Assembly: GCA_025677815.1 (NCBI GenBank)
Contig: JAIXMP010000026.1
Coordinates: 372,001-436,000 of the forward strand
DNA: 64,000 nt
Reading direction: 5' to 3'
DNA from: Phascolomyces articulosus
Taxonomy: Eukaryota > Mucoromycota > Mucoromycetes > Mucorales > Lichtheimiaceae
The notes under the pieces: generated by a model
The model's database searches: none
What the model saw: the letters and a program-made list of their open reading frames with translations, nothing else
What the model was told of the DNA's origin: nothing
Position numbers and translations under genes: made by a program
Shown: in pieces, positions 46,431 through 57,753 of the stretch
How positions within the stretch are numbered: position 1 is the stretch's first letter
Layout of the letters: each line of letters opens with the position of its first letter

Positions 46431-48921
46431 AAATTAATCTTATGTTCATTTTTAAAACGTCACAACTCAAAAATACAGCAAAAAATGTAACAATAAATCG
46501 ATAATGAGTGTGATATGTTTAATAAACAGTATTGTTCGTTAATATATGGAGGGGTACTTGATGCACATCCTGATGAAGTCAACAACTACACGTTAGGAAT
46601 AGTCGAATTTTGAGCGAGCGTGCAAATGTGTGATATGGTCTTTTCTTTGAAACATAGATGGACTGATTCAACAAGCAACATCAATGAGTCAACTTTGCAA
46701 CATATCTGGTTAACACAATGTCGCAGCCAATATCAAAAATTACCTAAGGCTTGCTCATTATTGTCACCATTTTAGACGCATCATGATTAAACAAGAAGAA
46801 AGATAATAATCAAAAATCTAATGATCACAAATAACATAGTGGTGTTTCTCAATCATGTAACTTAAACTATTATCTCAGCAGTAGTACGCTTAAATCTTAA
46901 GCTTTAAAATTGCTACAATGCACTACTAATAGTGAGAGAGTATCAAAAGTGAATCTCCTAATAACAATATAACTCGTCAATAAATTGAACAATAGAACCA
47001 TCGGTCATTATCTGCTTACAGCATGGTGGGATTATTGTGACGATTATATTTATTATTAGCCAGAAATAATATGAGACGGCCGAGTATTTTTGGACAAAGT
47101 TATTCATAACTCGTTGGGAATGGATAGAACCAAAGCCACACAATTTGTAGATAAGTGCATGTTATATCTTTTATTAACTATTTTTATATTCCGATTGATG
47201 ATACAAGATATGTGGAGGAACTACCTTAACGACACCTTGTCTAAAAGTAGTGACGACTATATAACGCAGTGATACTAATCGACATACTAACTCGTGGCCA
47301 CACTGGAGGTAAAAATATATTGAATTAGCATGTAAATAAAAGCTGCTTTTGGGTATTAGGTGTAGATGGATAGAAATGTAGTCATATAAAGATATGAATA
47401 ATGTCTATTGATATATAAATGCTACACATATAAAATAGTGTATTAGAAAACGGTGATGATGAAGGTAGAGAATAAAGCGATAACTTTGATGGAAAGTATA
47501 TGCAGTATTCCAAGAGGTAGGATATGTAATTTTACACTATCTGTTGTGTAAAGTTGATAAAGTTCTTTGTATACTATTATTGCTCGCTGTCTTTACCTCA
47601 CTACCATCTTTTGTTTTTCTTTCGAGTGGAGAAAGACTGAGAAATGATCATGACCATTCATTCATCGTATCTTTTTATCAGTTCTGACTATACTCCTAGC
47701 TAAGAAGGCTACTGTTCTTACTTTTACAATTTCTGATTGCGTGTTTTCAAAAATAATACAAACCTACAATTATACATTTCACCAGTGTTTTACTTTTTCA
47801 CGTATTCTATATTCTGTAGCATAAACAAACTCTTTACATCAATATTTGCTGCAATGCTCGTATCTGCTTGTGAGAGAAACTTGCATTCTATACCTTTCCT
47901 CGAGTACTTGGAAGATAGCTTTTTCTTTCATACTTGTGCTCTATAATAAGAGTAAAATTGAGGTAGGGGAAAACGTATGATGAAATAAAAGAAAGGAAAA
48001 CTTGTTTCTTCTCAATTTTAATCATAATTATTCAAGCTGAAAGTGTTAACGAGTAAATCTAGTATTTTACCTTACCTTTTTTTTGTTTGTTTATTGAAAA
48101 TGTTTAATAAAACATTTAAAACCATAATAACGACATTAAACACTAAATTGTAATAATAAAGAAAGAAGAAAGGGTAGAATTTGGAAAAAACCAACTATCT
48201 ACGTACTAATATTTTTAATCTTATGTTGATAAAGAAGAAATTAATTCCTATTTATCATTCTATCTTACATAAAAGGAATTTATCCCATCCAACATATTAC
48301 TTTTTTTTTACTATAGTACATATAAACTATTTTTACCTTATAAAGATTCACATTTGAGAACAAGAAGTCATGGACGACTTGTTGATGCATGTATATGTAA
48401 TATAAAAAGACGTATGTATGTCAATGCAAGCAAGCGCATGCAATTTATATTAAGGTTATCGTTATTCTCATCTCTCGGTATACCTTTTATGTCATTTCTT
48501 TTCTTTTATTTCAAATTGTGTGATTTACGCGACGTTTTGTCAAACTTTTAGATAAAAGAAAATTTTTTATACTTAACAATACTAAAATCATCATAATACA
48601 TAAGTAATAAAGAAAGCATAAAACACTTTTATTTTATGATAGGTAGATATAATGGACGGTATACAAGAAAAGAAAGAGATGGAAGTGTCATCGTACAATA
48701 TACGGATGGCGGGGGGTGTTTCTAAAATGCAGTACCAAGGTGATACTGCATTAGTGCGTACCTAAACATAAAAAAATTTACTTAACCTGACAACACATTC
48801 CATCATTTTAGCGGTGATAATAAACAACAGCAAATAGATAAAACAAAAAAATCCTAAACTCCAAATACTCACTTCTTTTTTCTTTTTCAACTTGTTTATT
48901 CTTTCTACAGATAGTAATAAC

Positions 48922-48957
<36 letters not shown>

Positions 48958-51249
48958 CAGCCGATCGATCATCTTGCGTTTCTGTTTTTATGTTTCGACT
49001 GAACAAAGTCTATACCAACGACGAACCTATAAAAAAAAATAGAAAAACCGATCTCATCTATATTTATATATAAACTTCATCCTCCTCCTCCTCCAAGCAA
49101 TCTTTTAATGATAAAGAAGAAAAAAAATTGGGATGGATGATCGATCCCCAGTTTATATTTCAATGAAAAAAAAAAAATTTAAAAACGACGCACCACTCAT
49201 CCACCCACCCGACTTTGTCATCATCATCATCTTCACCATGACACCAACAACAATAAGAAATAGAATCCCAACGTGTAATTCATATGATTCCCTATATATA
49301 TATTTCTTTCCCGCCAATATTTTAACGTGCCTAAAAAAGATGGGTCTTTGGGGGGGGGAGTCTAATTTACATTTTGATAGGAAACCATCGGTATTAATTA
49401 AGAAACTTTTATACTGATGAGTTGATGATATTTATAGATAGAGATATCCGATTTGATTATATCAACATCATCACAATACAATATCTAAGACTTGTTACTT
49501 ACTTTATTGTTCTACGATGACATAGAACGTCATACAAAACGGTTAACAAATAATAAATCTTTGGGGGAGAAAGAATATTTATGATTGAACAAACAAAAAT
49601 ATCGGTAACTTCAAAAAAACACTTCCGAACTAATAAAATAAATAACGTGATCGACAAATATATCGCGCGGACCTTTCTTTTTTTCTTCGTCGTCGGATTA
49701 CAATCCGTCGTTGTTGTCGTTCGATTAACTATTTTACCTTTCATCATATGAACAATTCTTCTTTATCTTTTGTTTTTGACAATCAAAAATATTCGATAGA
49801 TTTCATTTATACATATTACTCATCTACTACTACTCAGGTTTCAATCATAACAATAACTGCAGGATGAAACAACAAAAGTTTCGTTCATGTTCGAGGCCCT
49901 GCATCACTCTTTCTCAAGTCAACTGATAAGATATTATTAGTTGCCATAATAAAACTCGGGAAACCAAGAGTTCTAATTTTATTTTTCCGGTCTGTTAACG
50001 TTACGAAGTCAATTGGGGAATAATAGGAAGTACCCACAGTACTAACTACAATTGTTCTTTCCTATTATATATATCGTTACGATGTTTGATTTATTAATGT
50101 AAATGACAAAAAAAAAAGCATGGTATCAATGTGTGTGTGAAAAGTGATTCATAATCCAAACTTATGGTGTTCCATGCTAAAGTCATGCGGTTGTTTCTTC
50201 TTGTCCCCCCCCCACCAATGTTATTATATATTTGGGATAAAGAGATTACCTTAATGATGTTAATGATGAATGGAAATGGGGTTATAACCCATGCCTTTTA
50301 AATTAACTTTTTTTTTCTCTTTGTTTGGTCAACTAATAACTTGTTGAGATAAACAAACCGATCGATTGAGTAACCTTCTCTTTTTTGTAATAATAATAAT
50401 AATAATAATAATACGTATATAACCTTTATACTTAATATATTACTTATTGAATGATTAGTATTGAATAACATGTACATTACATCCTTCACTAAATAAAAAT
50501 AGTATATATATATATATATTGTGGTGAGTGTATATGAAATCTAAATGTTGGATTAAAGGGAGAAAAAAAAAGAAAAAAAGAAGGAACCATCTTTTGACAT
50601 TTGAGGTTATTAGTATAGTATTTAGAGAGAATGAAAAAAAAAAGTTTCTTTTTTCCGAATACATGGAGTGTGATTGCTTGGGTTTCGTTCATACCGGAAA
50701 TCTAAAATGAAATGCTAGGCTTTTTTTTTTGTTGTCATTGAAAGGTTTTGGGGGTGTTTCTTTTTATTGTCGAATTATTTGGTTTGGTCTACGTGTTCCC
50801 CACCCCCGCGCATCTTTTTCCCTTTTTCCTTTTTTTCTCTTGTTCTATTATTTTATATTAGGGCTTAAATAGTCTCTATTTAATCATTGGTTGTTGTATT
50901 TAGAAGGGTAAGCCATCCATTCAAAGATGTGTTTATATATTAGATAGATATACTCTTTCTTATTGTTATATATATCTATGCTTTATGTGTGTAACCATTA
51001 CACCGCGTTAATGGGGGATTCCTAAAATGCATGGCCGGAGTTGAACCCCAATCTAACTTTCATTTTCTTTACTTTTATATATATAAACCATTATACAAAC
51101 CTATTTTTTTGACATTCATTCTCAAACGACAACAACAATAATAATATTACTCAATAACGATCGCACCACGATATAATAATAATAATAATATACAACAACA
51201 ACAACAAAAATATAAATAAATATTTTTTTTAACACCATTGGAAATCACC
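46431..51249. other. Long gene-poor stretch
   Basis: No gene is supported over 4.8 kb. Several short frames (for example 46958-47143 minus, 47090-47272 plus, 47737-47946 plus) lack motifs or splice partners. A (TAT)n run lies at about 48921-48957 and an (AAT)n run at 50390-50413. Tracts of eight or more G or C lie near 49350 and 50205. The last few hundred bases probably include the promoter and leader of the Medusa-like gene. Confidence 0.45.
48921..48957. repeat. (TAT)n microsatellite
   Basis: TTATTATTATTATTATTATT continues for about 36 bp in intergenic DNA. Confidence 0.85.
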
Positions 51250-54231
51250 ATGAACTTTCAATATTTGACATTTAGAAAAAAAGTATTATTATTCTACAAC
51301 AATAACGACGAAAGGACGATTGCGCTTAACAAGATAGTTTGTATTTTTATTTTTTCACAAAGACGACTTAAACTTAAGCCGGATCAAACATCTTTGCGGG
51401 GCTTCAAGTCGTCATGTCACAAAGTATTTCAATTCACTCTTTCAATTATTATTAATGCGTCATTAAAAAATAAGATTGGTGGTGGTAAGACTAAAAAAAA
51501 ACCCTTTTTTTTTTTCTTTTTCATTCTAGATTTTGATCTGCGCTCATCAGCCCCGCAACAATCACAACAACAACCACAACAGCAGCAGCATCCATCATTA
51601 ACTGAAGAACAACAACAACAACTAGCTCAACAACAACAGCAACAACAACAGCCATTAAGACAATGGATCGAACAACAACCTACCAATCGTTTTGTACCTC
51701 CACGGATACTCGAATATGGACCACCAGTTGGGTTAGATTCAGATACCCTCCGAATCGTCCTAGGTCTTGTAGATATGGATATCATTCCCATGTTACGTAT
51801 TGCTCTTGGATCATGCGTTCTACCAACACGACCCCAAGTGATCAATCCAACCACAATATATGTCCAATTGACAGCTGCTGTCCCCAATTGGCAAATGACA
51901 CGGGCTGTTGATAGAACCCGCGTTCCTGTCTATGTCGTCATTTGCGAACAACAACAACAAGAAGTCATTGATAATTGGTTTATCGGTTATTTTACCTACG
52001 ATTATGCCCGAAAACGATCGTCAGCTGAGTATGGATCCACCATGACTTCGACAACGGGGCCAAAGCGGACAAGAAGGGCTGAGTCATTGTCTTCTTTACA
52101 AACAGGTAAAAAAAGGGGGTTCATAGAAATATATAGGTGTGTGTGTGTGTGAGAAAGAAAGACAATTTTAGTCAAGTGTATGTTTCTCAAACTACGTATA
52201 CATTGAACCATCTGGAAACCATCATGGTAACATTAAAAAAAATTGTCGATCATACCAAAAAAAAAAAAAAAAAAATAACCACACACAACAACTTTTATTT
52301 TATTTTATTTTATTTTGGCGGTTTTCAACTGGTTATTTTCATTATCAATAATAATTGATTATTATTAAAACAAATAGATCCAACGACCGCAGCTTATATG
52401 GTACCTGCATATCAAGGATACCCTACATCTGCAGGAGGACCAGGACCAGGAGTTACGGGTGGTAGTAGTGGTTCTAGTAGTTATTATGGTTTACCACCTT
52501 CACCATCACCTTACATGACCCATTATCCAGCCACTTCCCACACAACCGGGCCATCGGCTCCGACCCGATCATCGCGCGGATATTACGAAGGTAAAAAAAA
52601 AAAAATCGATTCACATCCTCTTGTTCTTTTTCATTTATTCCTGTTCTCCCTCTCCCCCCATATTCATGAATTTTGTTCTTCTTGTTCTCTTTCAATGACC
52701 TCTTGCTTCTTCTCCGCTCCTTCTCTCTCTCATTTTATTTTAATTCATTTCGCATATCATTGCTATAATTGAATCTATCTCCGTTTCTTTTTTTTTCTAT
52801 TATTTTGACACACGACTGATAATGATGTTTTATTGTTCTTGTTATTGTTCTAATTATTATTCATAATCATAATAATAATTTTTTTAGGTCAACCAACGAT
52901 TTCTCCAACGCAAATGATGGGATATTCTTATCGAGACCAACCTATGCCACCTTCAAGTGTCCCTGGTAGTGAATCGGCACCATTAGGGTATCCAAGTATT
53001 CCTTCTCAACAGCAGCAACAACAACATCCGGAATTAAGTGATGAAGAAGCAGCTGCAGCTGCTGCCGCTATGAGTCAGATGGGACATCATCCACAGTCAG
53101 GTGGTGTACTTACCCATGCGACAACAGACCCATCGTCAGCCGCTGCCGCTGCTGCCGCTGGATTACAACCTTATATGATGCAACAATTGACCCCTCCTTC
53201 TATGCAACCTCAACCTCCACCACCTCATCATGAACCTCCTCCTCCTCACCATCATCAGCATCATCCACCTAGTATTTCTACCACTATGGAACCCATTGCT
53301 CCTGCACCTTTAGCACCTTCTGGTACCACACCTTCTACATCTCCGACTACTGTCACTTCTACTGCTGGTGGAGGCGGTGGTGGCAGCACAGGAAGTATCA
53401 CTGGCAGTAGTAGTACAACAGGTCAACCTCCCCTCTACGATCCTTATGCACACATTCTCAACAAGGCCAATCTTCATGTGGAAGGCAATCTCGAAGACAT
53501 GTTGGACAATTGGACTCCGGAAGAATGGCAACATCAACGACGATTGGTGCAATTCTGGCGACGTCAAGAAGGCAATGAAGTCATTTGTAGTTTTGCTCCC
53601 ATTGCACAAAGTGAACGACCTCAACAACAACACATGATTGTAGTATCTTGTATTTATTGGCGGGAACAAAATGATTATTTTATCACGTCGGTGGATTGCA
53701 TTTATTTGTTGGAAAGTTTAATTGGCGTACGATTTACAGTCGAGGAAAAAAATCGAATACGACGTAATTTGGAAGGGTTTCGACCTCTTACTGTTAGTAA
53801 ATTGAGGCAAGATAGTGCAGAATTCTTTAAATTGATCATGGCGTTTCCGAATCCAAAACCAAGAAATATTGAAAAGGATGTATGTAGAAGGATAAATGGA
53901 GGCAGGAGTGGGTGTTATTTTATGGGTTGTAAAAAGGTGGATAATTTCTTTGATGAGGAGAACCCCAAAAAAAAAAATTATGCACACGTATGATATGTAT
54001 TGATCTCCCATTTCCCCACACATATAGGTCAAAGTGTTCCCATGGCGATCCTTAGCAATGGCACTTAAAAAAATCATTAGTAAATATACAGCAAGTTATA
54101 GTAGCACAGCAAGTGTCAATCTTGAAGCACTTGGTACACCTTTTCCAGGATCTTCCGATCCAGGTGAAGGAAGCAGTAGTGGTGGAGGCGGTGTTGGACA
54201 ACCTCCACCATCACAAGAACAAGAACTATAG
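51250..54231 (+). CDS. Medusa-like transcriptional regulator (MedA family, DUF7082-type)
   Basis: Exons by eye: 51250-51484, 51530-52105, 52378-52590, 52888-53879, 54028-54231, about 739 aa. The 45-nt first intron (GTAAGA...CTAG) has no stop, so retention is possible, and the first exon is atypical, so the true start is uncertain. After a Gln-rich stretch comes RFVPPRILEYGPPVGLDSD, then a Ser/Gly/Pro/Gln/Ala-rich middle. The strongest match is the C-terminal block: EGNLEDMLDNWTPEEWQHQR, RLVQFWRRQEGNEVICSF, TSVDCIYLLESLIGVRFTVE, EKNRIRRNLEGFRPLTVSKL, IMAFPNPKPRNIEKD joined across an intron to VKVFPWRSLAMALKKIISKY. In Ascomycota, Medusa proteins act in the nucleus in conidiation, adhesion and morphogenesis. 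The role here should be developmental but is inferred. Confidence 0.85.
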
Positions 54232-54841
54232 ACGCGCACTTGACCACAAACATTTTTTTTTAAAAAAAATCGCTTTCTTTCCTACTACTCTTTATCTTTT
54301 TTTTAATAACTATCACTACATATTTATTATTAACTATTACTATTTCTACTACTATTACTTCTACTACTATTTACTATAACTACTCTTTATTATATATTTC
54401 TTACTACAATTTATAGAATTTTCACACACCTTTCCCTTATACGTTTACATCTGTATCGAATCTTATTTTAGTATCTAGTCTATTTTTTTTATCATCACTT
54501 ATTAGTCTATTACACTCTATATTTTATTATCATTTTATCTTACGTACGTATTAACTAATATATTAAGTCATCCATTTTTTTTTTATTTATCAAAATTTAA
54601 TTACGCAATGATGATCATCGTCATGGGTTTTTGACGATTTAGTAGATTTGGAACCCACAGTTTTAGGAAAATAACCAGTGAAATCGAGTATTCAATTTCT
54701 CGTATTAATTATTTTTCTTTCTTATATTTTATATATACACACGTTTTCTTTTTTTTTTATTTTTCATATCTAATATCCTAAATTACACATATAATAAAGA
54801 CATCTCTATTGACCACACAATAATAATAATAATAATAAAGA
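54232..54841. promoter_or_regulatory. Intergenic between Medusa-like gene and glutathione reductase
   Basis: A T-rich 610-bp gap that must hold the 3' end of one gene and the promoter of the next. An (AAT)n run directly precedes the reductase ATG. No specific site is recognised. Confidence 0.4.
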
Positions 54842-56515
54842 ATGCCAGTATTACGACGACCTTCAAAATCAATGTATGATTTTATTGTTATTGGTGGCGG
54901 CTCCGGCGGGATTGCAGCAGCACGTCGCGCGAGTGGATTATATGCAGCCCGTGTTGCACTGGTTGAAGCACACAGTGGATTAGGAGGCACATGCGTCAAC
55001 GTTGGTTGTGTTCCCAAAAAGATCATGTGGAACACAGCCACGATTGCTGAATCCTTACACGATGCCCAAGAATTAGGTTTCCAGCTCAAAGATCCCAAAG
55101 CTCCCTTGGATTGGGCACTGGTCAAACAAAAACGCGATGCTTACATCAAACGTCTTAATGGCATCTACGAAACCAACTTGGAAAAAGCCAAAGTCGAGCA
55201 TATTCGTGGTATCGCCGAATTTGTAGATAATCATACTATTCGTGTCAAAGAATCTCCCGAAGACCCAGGCGTAGAAATGGTTGCGACCAACATCTTGATT
55301 GCTACTGGGGGTCATGCCATTCTTCCTGATATCCCTGGTGCTGACTTGGGTATTGATTCGGATGGATTTTTTGATTTGGAATATCAACCTAAACGTGTGG
55401 CTGTCATTGGTACAGGATACATTGGGATTGAAATTGCAGGCATTTTTAATGAATTGGGAACAGAAGTGACGGTGTATTCTCGTACACAAGAAATTCTTCG
55501 CAAGTTTGATCCAGTCATTCATGAAAATATGTTGCAAGAAATGCAAAATAGTGGCATTCAATTCATGTTTGATTCTCGTGTCACGGCTTTGGAAAAGACG
55601 GCTTCTGGTAGTATTTGTGTCAAGAGTAACAAGGATGATCTTGAAGTCGATTGTGTTTTATGGGCAGTAGGTCGTGCTCCCAATGTAAAAAAATTGAATT
55701 TGTCGATTGCGAATGTGGAAACCAATGAAAAAGGATTTATCACGGTGGATAAGTTTCAAAATACAAGTCAAGATGGGATTTATGCAGTCGGTGATTGTGT
55801 AGGTCATTTTGAACTAACACCAGGTAAATTTATTTAACATGTGGCACATGTGTGTGAGAGTATCTTTCTGTGTGCATGTTTTTTTTTAGAACAAACAAAC
55901 AAATAAAAAGGAAAAGGCTAATGACATGAAATGGGGTTGGATGGAATGAATTATTAGTGGCTATTGCTGCTGGTCGACGACTTGCTGATAGACTTTTTGG
56001 TGTAACCAATGCATTTCTTGAATACGAAAATATTCCAACGGTATTGTTTGGTCATCCGACTGCAGGCGCGATTGGTTTGACGGAAGAACAAGCGCGTGAG
56101 AAGTATGGGGATCGAGTGAAAGTTTATAACACCAAGTTTACCAACTTGTATTACGCTTTATTGGATCGTAAACAACCTAATGCTTTCAAGCTTATTGTGA
56201 CTGGACCAGAAGAAAAAGTCGTTGGTTTACATATATTTGGTAAAGGAACTGATGAAATGTTGCAAGGTTTTGGTGTGGCTATCAGGTAAAAAAAAATACA
56301 TTCATTCGTTTTGTTTTTTTTTTTTTTTTTTGGTATGTAAATCTAATTTATATTGTATTAGAATGGGAGCCACCAAAGCAGATTTTGATAATTGTGTTGC
56401 TATCCATCCAACAGCATCAGAAGAATTGGTAAGCATGATTTTTGTTATTATTCATTCATGGCACAGTACCATACTAATCAATATCTTTCTTTCGGTTCAG
56501 GTGACGTTGATTTAA
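54842..56515 (+). CDS. GLR1: Glutathione reductase (NADPH)
   Basis: Flavoenzyme that reduces glutathione disulfide with NADPH. Exons 54842-55823, 55958-56285, 56362-56428 and 56501-56515 give 463 aa with all phases agreeing. Visible elements are the FAD fold [17 protein letters not shown], the redox disulfide [13 protein letters not shown], the NADPH fold [15 protein letters not shown] with the Arg pair in [12 protein letters not shown] that selects NADPH over NADH, the second FAD motif [16 protein letters not shown], and the C-terminal His-Glu pair in [12 protein letters not shown]. The [10 protein letters not shown] form and the absence of a trypanothione-type insertion favour glutathione reductase over lipoamide dehydrogenase. 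No clear presequence is present, so this reads as a cytosolic form. The last exon codes only five positions, V-T-L-I-stop. Confidence 0.95.
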
Positions 56516-57753
56516 TAAATAATTCCATATCATTTTTACTCTTCTATAATTCATAATAAATAATAATAATAATAAAACCAATGAATGTACTGATGACGAT
56601 GATGGATCATGGGCTTTTTATTGATGGTTCTACAGAAAAATTTTAACTCTCACGTAGCACAATGGTACCCTTTTTCAGTATTAGTCAGTTACTCTCCTGA
56701 AACAGGTAATTCTATGATAGGAACAAAAGTTCATTTTTATTGGAGAGAAACTTCTTTTCCTTAAAGTCATCAGCAGATTCTTTTCTTTTTTATTTTTATG
56801 ATTTAACCATCTTGGGTAAAATAAATAAAAATTCTGACAATATAAAAAACATTTCCCTCTGGATTATAAATGGGAGTGCAAAATAAATTATATATTTATA
56901 GTATTATTTTGTCCACACACACATATATATAGCCTATGTATATAAATAGGAAGAGGATGGATTGAGGAGACTCTCTCCATTTCCATGAGGAGTGTATGAT
57001 AAACAGTTTTAAGAAACAAGTGTGGGAAATCAAATCATCCTAGTAGCAGTAATAGTAGTAGTTAAAAAAAAGTTATATATCGTTTTATTAGGTGAACAGC
57101 AACAACAACAACAAATTAAGGGTACAAATTTCTTATGTAATTTTGTTTTACGTACCCTGATGATAAAATTTATCCCTCCCAATTATTTGGTACCGACCCC
57201 TCCTTTCCTTTCTCTTTTTCTTTTCTGTGGTACATTGATCCAAGAATGAAAACCTGGGGTAATGTCTTATCTTATAGGAAGGGATGATAGTGGATGAGAT
57301 AAACAACAACAATAATGAAAAAAAAAAGAAACGGAGGATAAGGGTGTTTTCTTTTCTTTTTTTTATCGCCGTATTGTAATAAAAGTCAAGGAAGGAGTGT
57401 GTGAAGTGGTAAAAAAAAACGATGAGAAGAAAATGAATTGAAAGAGTTGTCATAGACACACCCTTCGGTTAATTTCTTCGGAAGATAGGGGACTTCTTAC
57501 TGGTACTACTTGTGGAGATAATAAGCTGTTACTTGTGTTGCGTGTGTGTGCGAAATAACAACAGAATGATCACGCATTTAGAGTTGTAACACTCGCCACC
57601 AAACACACACACACACACACAAACCATTCATCATCATACATTTAATCCTTTTCATATAAAATAACCTCTTTTGATCCTTTCTTTTCTTCTTTTTTTTTTT
57701 TCTCTTTTTCTTTTTTCTGCGTGTGTATCTTCTACTTTATTTTTTTGTTCATC
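56516..57753. promoter_or_regulatory. Intergenic upstream of the sugar transporter
   Basis: No gene is supported. A (CA)n run (about 57603-57621) and a long T/C tract (57680-57720) precede the transporter ATG. The first 300 bp are the likely 3' region of the reductase gene. Confidence 0.4.

Noticed and set aside
47090..47272. 60-codon plus-strand frame
   Set aside because: Only a short coding-like start (MDRTKATQFVDKC), then anonymous sequence; insufficient for a call.
50985..51060. tRNA-like strings on the minus strand (GGGGTTCAACTCC and GGTGTAATGGTTA)
   Set aside because: The T-arm-like string lies 5' of the D-arm-like string, with no anticodon stem or acceptor pairing. A permuted tRNA was considered, but the T stem pairs poorly, so chance or a scrap is more likely.
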